Assembly (NCBI GenBank): GCA_030673005.1
Contig: DAOVFI010000032.1
Coordinates: forward strand, 1 to 13,533
DNA: 13,533 bases
Source of the DNA: Planctomycetales bacterium
GTDB taxonomy: Bacteria > Planctomycetota > Phycisphaerae > SM23-33
Direction of reading: 5' to 3'
The notes under the pieces are model-generated. The model was given only the letters and a program-made list of their open reading frames with translations. It was not told the DNA's origin and searched no databases. Each line of letters opens with the position of its first letter. Positions within the stretch are counted from its first letter, which is position 1. This document shows, piece after piece, positions 6,597 through 13,161 of the stretch. The position numbers and the translations under genes are program-made.

Positions 6597-9500
6597 CTAA
6601 ACCGGCACCGCTGCGCCTTCGGCGGTGAAGTCCTTCCGCCACGGGCGGAGGATGCCTTTGCTGTCGAGGTACGCCTCGCAGCGCGTCATCATTCCGGCGT
6701 CGTTGCTGTGCCCGTCGAACTGTAGCGACAGGAAGGGTTTGCCGGCCGACGCTGTGCGGATGAAGTGCCTGATAAACGAATCCGGCCCGCACTTGAAGTT
6801 GGTTATGTGAATAATGTGCAGGTTGGACCGCTCGCCTGCGATCCTGGCTGCAGCGATAAGTTTCCGGCCATACTCCCAGTACATGTTCTCGTTGATGTCG
6901 CGGATATCCACGTCATCGGTATCGAGGCAGTCTATCGGGATGCAGTTGACGCCGTAGTAATCCCGTAGTTTCCGGGCAACGTTGAGGTTGACGCCGGCGT
7001 CGTGGACGTTGTAAGGTCGGCCGATGATGACTATTCCGGGCTTGCCCGTCCGGTCCAGCTCCGCCAGGGCCTCTCGCCCTATCTCGACCAACCGCCGGCG
7101 GAACTGTTTCTGCACCTCATAGGCCTTCGACAAGGCCGAATCGACTGTACTGCGGGCTACGCCCATCGGGCCGCACAACTGCCGCATCGTCCGGCGGACG
7201 TCCTTAAAACCCTCACGGAACCGCACGCAGGGCGCAAGGAATTTATCGTAACTGGCCTCGAACGCCGGCACTCGCCGGATGACGAACGGCAGCGTCTGGC
7301 CCCACGGACAGATGTGCGACTCGTTGTCCATCCACTTCGTCTCGGTCGAGACGGTGTTCGGCACGAAGATGTAATCGGCGCCCGCATCGAGCAGTTCGGC
7401 AACGTGTCCGTGTGCGACAATCACCGGGAAACACGGCTCGGCCACCACGTGGTTAAGCCCAGCGGCGACTGTCCGGCGATTGGTCGGCTCGGAGGCGACC
7501 ACCTCGAAACCGCAGTGCCGCCAGAACGTGCGCCAGAACGGCAGGAAATCCATCGCGAACATCGCACGCGGGATACCGATCTTCGGCGCGCCTTTCGGAA
7601 CGTCCGGCAGAGAGGTCTCGTCGTTAAACAACCGCTCGCGCAAGGCGAACAGGTCCTCGATTACCGGTTTTGTCGTGCTCTTGGAGCGTTTGCGGTAGCG
7701 GTCGGAACACTTGTCGCCCCAGTAGGTCTTTTCGCCCTCGACGTTGAATTCCTGGATGATGCACCTGTTCGAGCATCCTTTGCAGGTGAACTCGCGGAGT
7801 TTGTAATCGACCTTGGACAGGTCGTATCCGCGGAACCGGCTGGGGTTGGCATGGCCGCCTGCCTGCCGGTAGGCAAGGTCTCGGCCATTATTTCGTGGCA
7901 CGGGCACGTACTGACCGGTCTGCTCCAAGGCGTCCTCGCCCCCGGTCGCTGTCATCTTGTCTCTGGCCAGAAGCGCCGCCCCGATAGCGCCCATCACGCC
8001 GTTGTGAGGCGGGACGATTATCTCCTTATCCAGCACCGCCGACATCGCAGCGGCCACCGCGTCGTTGTAGGCCGTCCCGCCCTGGAAGAAGATGCTCTCG
8101 CCGATGTGCCGACCCCGCACGACGCGGTTGATGTAATTCTGCACGACCGAATACGCCAGCCCCGCAACCAGGTCGGCCTTCTCGGCCCCGCGCTGCATGT
8201 AGTCGGCGACGTCCCGCTCCATAAATACGGTGCACCGCTCGCCAAGGCGTATCGGCGCCGCCGATGACAGCGCCAGTTCGGCGAATTCGCCGATAATGGA
8301 AATATCCAGTTCCTCGGCCCGTTCTTCCAGGAACGAACCTGTCCCAGCCGCACAGGCGTCGTTCATGGTGAAATCCACCACCACGCCGTCCTGAAGGCTG
8401 ATGAACTTGGAGTCCTGCCCGCCAATCTCGAAGATCGTGTCCGGGACCCTTCCGTCGAGCATCGTCTGGCCGATGAAGGTCGCGCCGGTCTTGTGCGCGG
8501 TGATCTCGTCGTTGATTGTGTCTGCTCCGACGAGTTGGCCTATCAGTTCGCGCCCGCTTCCGGTGGTTCCGACCCCGCGAATGACCACACGGTCACCGAC
8601 ATCCTCGGCGATCTCTCCCAGCCCCGCCGAGACGACCTCGATAGGCCGGCCCTGCGTGCGGGTGTATATCTCCTTGACGACGCCGCCGGCGGTATCAATA
8701 ACGACCAGGTTGGTGGAGACCGATCCGATATCGATGCCGAGGTATGCGTCGATTTTTTCACCGCCGTAGGGCAGTTCGACCGGTTCGACCCGGTCGCGCA
8801 ACAGCACCAGTCGGTCGGTATCGAGCGGTTCGGCGGTAGGGAACCGCCCGCCGGCAGAGTCCGACGCCGCCCGCAGTTTGTCCATCCGCCCGGACAGATC
8901 CTCTCCGGGCGATTCGTCCGGGTGCGCCCGCTCGGCCGCCGCTATTGCCGCACCGACAGCCGGGATGTGGGCATAGGCGTCCGGGACCAGGAAATCATCC
9001 CCGTCCAGGTCGAATACCTCCCGCATCGCACCGACGACGGCGGCGTTGGCCGCCAGCCCGCCGATGAAGGCGACCGGCGGCTCGACCGGATGCGACCGCA
9101 CCACCGCCATGCGAAAGTTCCTCGCCACGGCCCGGCACAGTCCCGACAAAACCTCGCTTGGCGTGTAGCCCTTCTGCTGGGCGTGGATCATGTCGCTCTT
9201 GGCGAATACGCTGCACCTGCCGGCGATCTGGGCAGTCCGCTCGGACTCCAGGGCGATCCGTCCGACGTCCTCGACGGCGAACTGAAGCCTGCCGGCCTGC
9301 TGGTCAATAAACGCACCCGTCCCGGCGGCACAGTCGCCGTTGGTGGAGTAATCGGCGATGGAATAAACTGGTGGCACAGGTTTGTAACCTGTGCCGCCAC
9401 CGCTCACAGGTTGAAAACCTGTGCCACCGTCAAGCAGCAGGTACTTGCTGGTCTGCCCGCCCATCTCGAATACGGTGCGGGCGCGAACGCCCATCGCCGC

Positions 9501-9824
9501 CAGACCCAGCGCGATGGCCTTGAACTCGTTGACTGTCTCGGCCTCGAGTTTGTCCGCGACCAGTCGTCCGGCCGAACCGGTCAGGCACACACCGGCGACG
9601 CCGTCAGGCCCGACGCCTGCAATGATCTGCTCCAGGATGTCCGTAACAGCAGCAATGGGCCGACCCCGCGTCCGGCGATATTCACCGAGATAAAGACGGG
9701 CGTCGCCGACCCGGCCGGCGGCTGTAAATTGCCCCCCCGAAAACTCCGGACCTTCAGCGTCCTCGACCAGCACCGCCGCCGTGATGCTGATAGCGCCGAT
9801 GTCTATTCCTACGTAGCATTTCAT
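6597..9824 (-). CDS. Two-activase (BcrAD/BadFG) plus DUF2229 protein; N-terminal part of a split PlsA/GeR-like enzyme
   Basis: This 1075-residue protein has two ASKHA-type ATPase (2-hydroxyacyl-CoA dehydratase activase) domains. The first starts YVGIDIGAIS (residue 4), with NGDCAAGTG and GRCSVF carrying the cluster cysteines. The second starts YLGIDIGSVS near 360, with IGGQDSKF, NDACAAGTG (near 488) and GERCTVF (near 530). Then come a cysteine motif CKGCSNRC...GDKC (about 680-705), DUF2229 from IGIPRAMFAMDF (about 745) and a C-terminal part with IIGRPYNVHDAG (about 926). Such activases use ATP to push one electron to a dehydratase or reductase cluster. This order plus the next gene matches PlsA/GeR, which make alkenyl or alkyl ether lipids; other COG3580-type reductases are the alternative. 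Two repeats (9371-9427, 7851-7888) are translated within it. ATG 9824 is preferred (AGGA ten bases upstream); ATG 9842 is possible but abuts GGAGGT. Confidence 0.88.
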   Translation of the reverse strand: MKCYVGIDIGAISITAAVLVEDAEGPEFSGGQFTAAGRVGDARLYLGEYRRTRGRPIAAVTDILEQIIAGVGPDGVAGVCLTGSAGRLVADKLEAETVNEFKAIALGLAAMGVRARTVFEMGGQTSKYLLLDGGTGFQPVSGGGTGYKPVPPVYSIADYSTNGDCAAGTGAFIDQQAGRLQFAVEDVGRIALESERTAQIAGRCSVFAKSDMIHAQQKGYTPSEVLSGLCRAVARNFRMAVVRSHPVEPPVAFIGGLAANAAVVGAMREVFDLDGDDFLVPDAYAHIPAVGAAIAAAERAHPDESPGEDLSGRMDKLRAASDSAGGRFPTAEPLDTDRLVLLRDRVEPVELPYGGEKIDAYLGIDIGSVSTNLVVIDTAGGVVKEIYTRTQGRPIEVVSAGLGEIAEDVGDRVVIRGVGTTGSGRELIGQLVGADTINDEITAHKTGATFIGQTMLDGRVPDTIFEIGGQDSKFISLQDGVVVDFTMNDACAAGTGSFLEERAEELDISIIGEFAELALSSAAPIRLGERCTVFMERDVADYMQRGAEKADLVAGLAYSVVQNYINRVVRGRHIGESIFFQGGTAYNDAVAAAMSAVLDKEIIVPPHNGVMGAIGAALLARDKMTATGGEDALEQTGQYVPVPRNNGRDLAYRQAGGHANPSRFRGYDLSKVDYKLREFTCKGCSNRCIIQEFNVEGEKTYWGDKCSDRYRKRSKSTTKPVIEDLFALRERLFNDETSLPDVPKGAPKIGIPRAMFAMDFLPFWRTFWRHCGFEVVASEPTNRRTVAAGLNHVVAEPCFPVIVAHGHVAELLDAGADYIFVPNTVSTETKWMDNESHICPWGQTLPFVIRRVPAFEASYDKFLAPCVRFREGFKDVRRTMRQLCGPMGVARSTVDSALSKAYEVQKQFRRRLVEIGREALAELDRTGKPGIVIIGRPYNVHDAGVNLNVARKLRDYYGVNCIPIDCLDTDDVDIRDINENMYWEYGRKLIAAARIAGERSNLHIIHITNFKCGPDSFIRHFIRTASAGKPFLSLQFDGHSNDAGMMTRCEAYLDSKGILRPWRKDFTAEGAAVPV
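7851..7888. repeat. CCTGCC/GGTAGGCA palindromic repeat in the activase gene linker
   Basis: Outer arms ATGGCCG (7851-7857) and CGGCCAT (7882-7888) are perfect inverted copies enclosing CCTGCCTGCCGGTAGGCAAGG. The core is shared with 11382-11401 and with the nested insert at about 5127-5176. Read in the minus-strand gene it gives GRDLAYRQAGGHA in the linker between the second activase domain and the cysteine motif before DUF2229. Confidence 0.6.
9371..9427. repeat. Twin-hairpin repeat inserted in frame in the first activase domain
   Basis: The element spans 57 bases, exactly 19 codons, and is bounded by GTGGCACAGG and CCTGTGCCAC. It has two hairpin units, CACAGGTTTGTAACCTGTG and CACAGGTTGAAAACCTGTG, separated by CCGCCACCGCT. 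In the host protein it reads GGTGFQPVSGGGTGYKPVPP, between MGGQTSKYLLL and the YSTNGDCAAGTG cluster loop. The second activase domain has a normal short joint at the matching place, which marks these residues as an addition. Confidence 0.8.
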
Positions 9825-9847
9825 ATCAATACAATCCTGCATACCTC

Positions 9848-9863
9848 CCTGCCGAGAGGCAGG
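9848..9863 (-). other. Leader hairpin next to the activase gene Shine-Dalgarno
   Basis: On the minus strand CCTGCC, a TCTC loop and GGCAGG form a perfect 6-base stem followed at once by GAGGTATG. It sits 24 bases before the preferred start codon 9824 and 6 bases before the upstream ATG 9842. It may be a remnant of the CCTGCC/GGCAGG repeat family, and folding could partly hide the GGGAGG sequence. Confidence 0.4.
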
Positions 9864-9903
9864 TAAAGTTTAGGCGCCTCCGTATATCCGGAAACGTCGT
9901 GAT

Positions 9904-9933
9904 ATTATGACAAGAAAACCCCTCCGATTTCAA
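9904..9933 (-). promoter_or_regulatory. Candidate sigma-70-type promoter of the activase/lipid operon
   Basis: On the minus strand TTGAAA (9933-9928) and CATAAT (9909-9904) are separated by 18 bases. Each differs from consensus by one base. The predicted transcript start near 9897 gives a leader of about 70 bases to ATG 9824. This is a pattern match only. Confidence 0.4.
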
Positions 9934-9969
9934 GAACTCCTCATGAGATGAATTGCTCAATCATTCGTC

Positions 9970-9981
9970 GCACCCGGGTGC
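9970..9981. other. Perfect 12-base palindrome upstream of the activase gene
   Basis: GCACCCGGGTGC equals its own reverse complement. It lies about 37 bases upstream of the candidate -35 box of the lipid operon. It could be an operator half-site pair or a short repeat remnant; nothing else supports a function. Confidence 0.3.
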
Positions 9982-9992
9982 ACCCCATTTGA

Positions 9993-10035
9993 GTAGCGTT
10001 TCGCCGGGACTCCGCTGCGCTCCGTCCCGGCCTAC
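9993..10035. repeat. GTAG...CTAC palindromic repeat downstream of the epimerase gene
   Basis: A 43-base element, GTAG at the left and CCTAC at the right, with a GCCGGGAC/GTCCCGGC stem around a CGCTGCGCTC centre. It is related to 6555-6591. It lies 14 bases after the epimerase stop, so its RNA hairpin might also act in 3'-end formation, but no U-run follows. Confidence 0.6.
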
Positions 10036-10049
10036 AGACCCGACGGTTT

Positions 10050-11018
10050 TCACCCTCGCCTGTCGGTCTCGTAGTCGATTACCTGCTGGAGTGTCTGATC
10101 CAGTGAGTATTTGGGTTCGTAGCCGATAAGGCGTTTTATTTTAGTCAGGTCCGGTTTTCGGGCGAGCATGTCGTCGAAAGGCCGGCCGTAGGCCTGCTCG
10201 TAGGTCAGGCTGCGAATCTCGCTTGCCGAACCGGTCATCGCGATTATCTTCTCGGCCAGTCCGGCAATGGTAATGGATTCATCCAGGCCGATATTGACAA
10301 CCTGCCCGACTGCTTCGGGACAATCGATCAGTTTCACCAGCGCCCCTACGACATCCATAACGTTGCAGAAGCATCGACTCTGTGTTCCGGTTCCGTACAC
10401 CTCCAGCGGCTCGCCCCGCAGGGCCGCCCGCACGAATCGCGGAACGACCATCCCGTACGCTCCCGTCTGGCGCGGACCGATCGTATTGAAAAGCCGACCG
10501 ACGATCGTCTCCAGGCCGTACTGGTCGTGATAGGCCAGCGCCAGGAACTCATCGACCATCTTGCTGCAAGCGTAGGACCACCGCGTGAACCGCGTCGGGC
10601 CGAGAACCGAATCGTCGTCCTCTTTGAAGGGAACCTTCTCGCTCTTGCCGTAAACTTCGGAAGTGCTGGCGACGAAAATCTTCCTGCCGAATTTATTGGC
10701 GAGGTTCAGGACCACCTCGGAGCCGTGAATGTTCGTCTCGATGGTGTGGACGGGTTGATCGACGATTAGTTGCACGCCGACGGCGGCGGCAAGGTGAAAG
10801 ATAACGTCGCACCGCTCGATCAGCACGGCCATGGTTGAGTCGTTGCGGACGCTTTCGCGAACGAATTGAAACTCGCCGCGTCGTGAAAGGTCGCGTATGT
10901 TCTCGAACGAGCCGGTGGACAGGTCGTCCACGACGGTAACGCGGTGGTCGGCCTCCAGCATCGCTTCGGTCAGGTGCGAACCGATAAAACCCGCTCCACC
11001 CGTAATTAAAACTCTCAT
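10050..11018 (-). CDS. NAD-dependent sugar-nucleotide epimerase/dehydratase (extended SDR)
   Basis: This cytoplasmic extended short-chain dehydrogenase (322 residues, usual length) acts on a nucleotide sugar, using tightly bound NAD for a keto intermediate. Visible: the Rossmann motif GGAGFIG (7-13), acidic D31/D32 that select NAD(H), HLAAAVGV (75-82), ASTSEVYG (117-124) and the catalytic Y149-x3-K153 (YACSK). RWSYACSK and RLFNTIGPRQ recall UDP-glucuronate decarboxylases and UDP-hexose epimerases; the exact substrate is not decided. It probably supplies an activated sugar for the surface glycan made by the neighbouring glycosyltransferase and Wzy-type protein. ATG 11018 fits the conserved N-terminus, with AAGGGA about 11 bases upstream. 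A 23/29 motif shared with the Wzy-type gene lies 33 bases upstream. Confidence 0.9.
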   Translation of the reverse strand: MRVLITGGAGFIGSHLTEAMLEADHRVTVVDDLSTGSFENIRDLSRRGEFQFVRESVRNDSTMAVLIERCDVIFHLAAAVGVQLIVDQPVHTIETNIHGSEVVLNLANKFGRKIFVASTSEVYGKSEKVPFKEDDDSVLGPTRFTRWSYACSKMVDEFLALAYHDQYGLETIVGRLFNTIGPRQTGAYGMVVPRFVRAALRGEPLEVYGTGTQSRCFCNVMDVVGALVKLIDCPEAVGQVVNIGLDESITIAGLAEKIIAMTGSASEIRSLTYEQAYGRPFDDMLARKPDLTKIKRLIGYEPKYSLDQTLQQVIDYETDRRG

Positions 11019-11050
11019 GTCAAATTATCCCTTCTCTACCGACAAAATTC

Positions 11051-11079
11051 GGACCACAGGACGGAAGTCAACCCCCGCA
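11051..11079 (-). promoter_or_regulatory. Upstream motif shared with the Wzy-type gene (copy 1)
   Basis: On the minus strand the core TGCGGGGGTTGACTTCCGTC matches 13063-13091, 23 of 29 bases identical over the full motif. It contains TTGACT, a possible -35 box, and ends 33 bases upstream of the epimerase start. No good -10 box follows. Confidence 0.4.
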
Positions 11080-11278
11080 CGCAGGCGTCCGGTTTCCGAC
11101 AAAGCCTACGCACCGAACGGGCAAGTTACAAGTATCAAAATCGGGGAAAATCCAGGCAAACATGCGCACGACCGCGTCGGCGAGTGTCTCGCGCGTATTA
11201 TTAAAAGGATAACCGACGGTCAGACCAGCAGGACAACATGGGTTAATGAGAAGCGGAAAAAAATGAATTTTGAATAAC

Positions 11279-11377
11279 GAACACGGAATGTCGAATTTCG
11301 AAGTAAAGACACAAAACGTTCGTCAAGCCGCCTTATGAAAAGTGTTTTTTCACTTCGGAATTCGTAATTCCGCGTTC
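11279..11377. repeat. Imperfect 26-base inverted repeat
   Basis: Arms 11279-11304 (GAACACGGAATGTCGAATTT then CGAAGT) and 11352-11377 (ACTTCGGAATTCGTAATTCC then GCGTTC) pair at about 22 of 26 positions around a 47-base centre. A further TTCGACATT at 11402-11410 can pair with AATGTCGAA in the left arm. I recall GAATTTCGAA-type repeats between genes in planctomycete genomes. Confidence 0.6.
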
Positions 11378-11381
11378 AATA

Positions 11382-11401
11382 CCTACCTACCGGTAGGCAG
11401 G
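11382..11401. repeat. CCTACCGGTAGG palindromic repeat
   Basis: CCTACCTACCGGTAGGCAGG is a 20-base palindrome with one mismatch. It shares its core with the element in the activase linker (7851-7888) and the nested insert near 5127-5176. Confidence 0.55.
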
Positions 11402-11551
11402 TTCGACATTCTCTTATAATGCCGAGTTTTATAAACATCCCGGCTCTGATGTTAAACGCTAACCCGCGTTGTCGTGCTGGGATTTTACATTCGCCCCTCC
11501 GATACTTACCGCCGTGTGTCGTCTCTACCCGTTGCCGGCGAACCTGGAACA

Positions 11552-13036
11552 TCACGGAACATTACCGTCCTGAAAGTAACCTTCTGTCGCCAAAAACTCC
11601 GCCTCCTGGCTTTCCTCAAACGCCATGGCATCGGCCTCGCACAGCAGAACGACTATAAGCATCGGTATCCAGAAGAACTTCGTGGTCCAGGTGCCGTGGG
11701 TCAGACCCGCCAGAAGCGGAGCCGACAGGGCGACCATCGCCGGTGGGATGAGTTTGCGGTTTCGCAGTCTCATCAGTAGTATCACCGGATAGATATGCAC
11801 CAACAGAATGAGTATCAGCCCGAGCGGACCCAATTCCACCAGCGCCTGTATGAAGTTGTTGTGCGCGCTGTGCCGTTCCGAGCATGTGCCCACGATCATG
11901 TTGGCATATTGGATCGCGCCGGCGCCGACACCGACTAACATCTGTCCGCTGTTCCGATAGGTTATCCACGCCAGTCTCCAGACGCCTTCACGTTTCAACC
12001 CGCCACGCTCGGCAGCCTCTATGGTCTGCCCCACCCTGAACATGCCCTCCAGGCGCGTCTGTGAACCACCGGGAAGGACATTCAACTGGAGCAGTACATA
12101 AGTGACAATGAAAATAATTAGAAATACGCCCAGGATACGGAACAACCGCAGGAAACCCCTTTGCCTGGCCTCAAAGATACCGCCCACAAGCACGCCCAGC
12201 AGAGCGCACGCCGCCCCAGCCTTGCTGCCGGTGTAGAAAATCCCGCCGTAGATAATCAGGCCGGCGGCAAGAATCAGTATCCGGTGCGATCTTCTGACGG
12301 TTGTAACCCACAACAGGGGCAGGACCGAAATGGACACTACCAGTCCGATCGCCACGGCGTTCGTATTAGCGCCTTCACCGAGTGAGGCTCGCCCAAAACC
12401 CTTGGTCATACCCGCCCCGACAAAGAAAAGAAAGACAGAACACGCCACACCGCCCGCGACAAGCCAGAGCAGAATGTTACGGAAAATATGCACGTTCCGC
12501 ATCACGTAATTGACCATGACTAAAAGCAGGACGATCTGCCCGAACATCAGCAGTGAGTACTGGATCGAGGTGAAACGGGTAAAACTCCACATAATCGACG
12601 CGCTTACCAGAAGCGCCAATAGTACAAAAGTCCGGATCAACCCACGGGAAGCACGCAGGGGAATGTGCTGACTAATAAACAGCGGAAAACACGACAGGAA
12701 GACAATCGCAGCCAGCGGTTTTATAAGCGTAATCATCGCAAGGACAGTACCCTCCTCGCCGAACGCCGTTACAGCATCAAAGGCTGCGGCAAAAACAAAG
12801 ACATACAGACTGATCGCCGGCTTCAGGAGACACAGAACCAGCAGTGGAAGCCCTACTGCAGCCAGCATCAACAGGAGATGTCCTTCGGTGAACAGCCAAA
12901 ACCCCAGGGAGGCCAAAGCGCCCAGGAGCATTAACCATACCCCCATAGCCAGCCAATTGTGACCGGAGGCGACGAGAGGTTCGTTTTCTGAGAATTCGAC
13001 CATCTCATCGTACTCTTGCCATGCTATTTCAGTCAC
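11552..13036 (-). CDS. O-antigen ligase/Wzy polymerase-type membrane protein
   Basis: This multi-pass inner-membrane protein (494 residues) of the O-antigen ligase/polymerase (Wzy_C) superfamily probably polymerises or ligates glycan chains on an undecaprenyl carrier at the periplasmic face. Roughly ten or more hydrophobic segments alternate with short charged loops. The family's signature is RHSAHNNFIQALVELGPLG, with H392 in the long periplasmic loop, preceded by VGVGAGA and followed by a strongly hydrophobic helix. A GSKAG motif sits mid-protein at a place where such proteins usually have a conserved basic residue. I chose GTG 13036: AAGGAG lies seven bases upstream, while ATG 13003 lacks a ribosome binding site and a TTG at 13078 is unsupported. 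It is flanked by glycosyltransferase and epimerase genes, consistent with an exopolysaccharide locus. Ligase versus polymerase cannot be decided from sequence. Confidence 0.88.
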   Translation of the reverse strand: MTEIAWQEYDEMVEFSENEPLVASGHNWLAMGVWLMLLGALASLGFWLFTEGHLLLMLAAVGLPLLVLCLLKPAISLYVFVFAAAFDAVTAFGEEGTVLAMITLIKPLAAIVFLSCFPLFISQHIPLRASRGLIRTFVLLALLVSASIMWSFTRFTSIQYSLLMFGQIVLLLVMVNYVMRNVHIFRNILLWLVAGGVACSVFLFFVGAGMTKGFGRASLGEGANTNAVAIGLVVSISVLPLLWVTTVRRSHRILILAAGLIIYGGIFYTGSKAGAACALLGVLVGGIFEARQRGFLRLFRILGVFLIIFIVTYVLLQLNVLPGGSQTRLEGMFRVGQTIEAAERGGLKREGVWRLAWITYRNSGQMLVGVGAGAIQYANMIVGTCSERHSAHNNFIQALVELGPLGLILILLVHIYPVILLMRLRNRKLIPPAMVALSAPLLAGLTHGTWTTKFFWIPMLIVVLLCEADAMAFEESQEAEFLATEGYFQDGNVP

Positions 13037-13043
13037 AAGATGA

Positions 13044-13049
13044 CTCCTT
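13044..13049 (-). promoter_or_regulatory. Ribosome binding site of the Wzy-type gene
   Basis: AAGGAG on the minus strand is seven bases before GTG 13036. It decides this non-ATG start over the ATG at 13003. Confidence 0.7.
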
Positions 13050-13062
13050 ACTTTGGAACACT

Positions 13063-13091
13063 GGTCTGCAAGACGCAAGTCAACTCCCGCA
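13063..13091 (-). promoter_or_regulatory. Upstream motif shared with the epimerase gene (copy 2)
   Basis: On the minus strand the core TGCGGGAGTTGACTTGCGTC matches 11051-11079 (23 of 29 over the full motif) and ends 27 bases before the GTG start of the Wzy-type gene. It contains TTGACT; no convincing -10 box follows before the ribosome binding site. Confidence 0.4.
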
Positions 13092-13161
13092 TTCCGTATG
13101 CACCGTCGCCGCCGAGCAGATTATTGTATTTTCGGCAAATAACCCTTGTTTCGCAAGCAAA

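Larger units (their letters stand above)
11019..11551. other. 533-base gene-free stretch with repeats
   Basis: No convincing gene on either strand. It holds the upstream region of the epimerase gene, including the shared motif at 11051-11079, an AT-rich part, a large imperfect inverted repeat (11279-11377) and a short palindrome (11382-11401). The rest, 11412-11551, up to the stop of the Wzy-type gene, shows nothing I recognise. Base composition is more AT-rich than the surrounding genes. Confidence 0.6.

Noticed and set aside
6523..6792. N-terminal extension of the dehydratase-like protein
   Set aside because: The extra 90 codons overlap the end of the activase gene, run through a palindromic repeat and show no similarity to the family; ATG 6522 fits the conserved start.
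9371..9427. Tandem repeat or collagen-like Gly/Pro domain in the activase protein
   Set aside because: The Gly/Pro-rich peptide is explained by translation of a palindromic DNA repeat and is absent from the sister domain.
7002..9866. Long plus-strand open frames opposite the activase gene
   Set aside because: Arg/His/Asp-rich low-information translations with no motif, fully covered by a gene with clear domain motifs on the other strand.
11019..11551. Small genes in the intergenic stretch
   Set aside because: Open frames there start without ribosome binding sites, run through inverted repeats and show no recognisable protein features.
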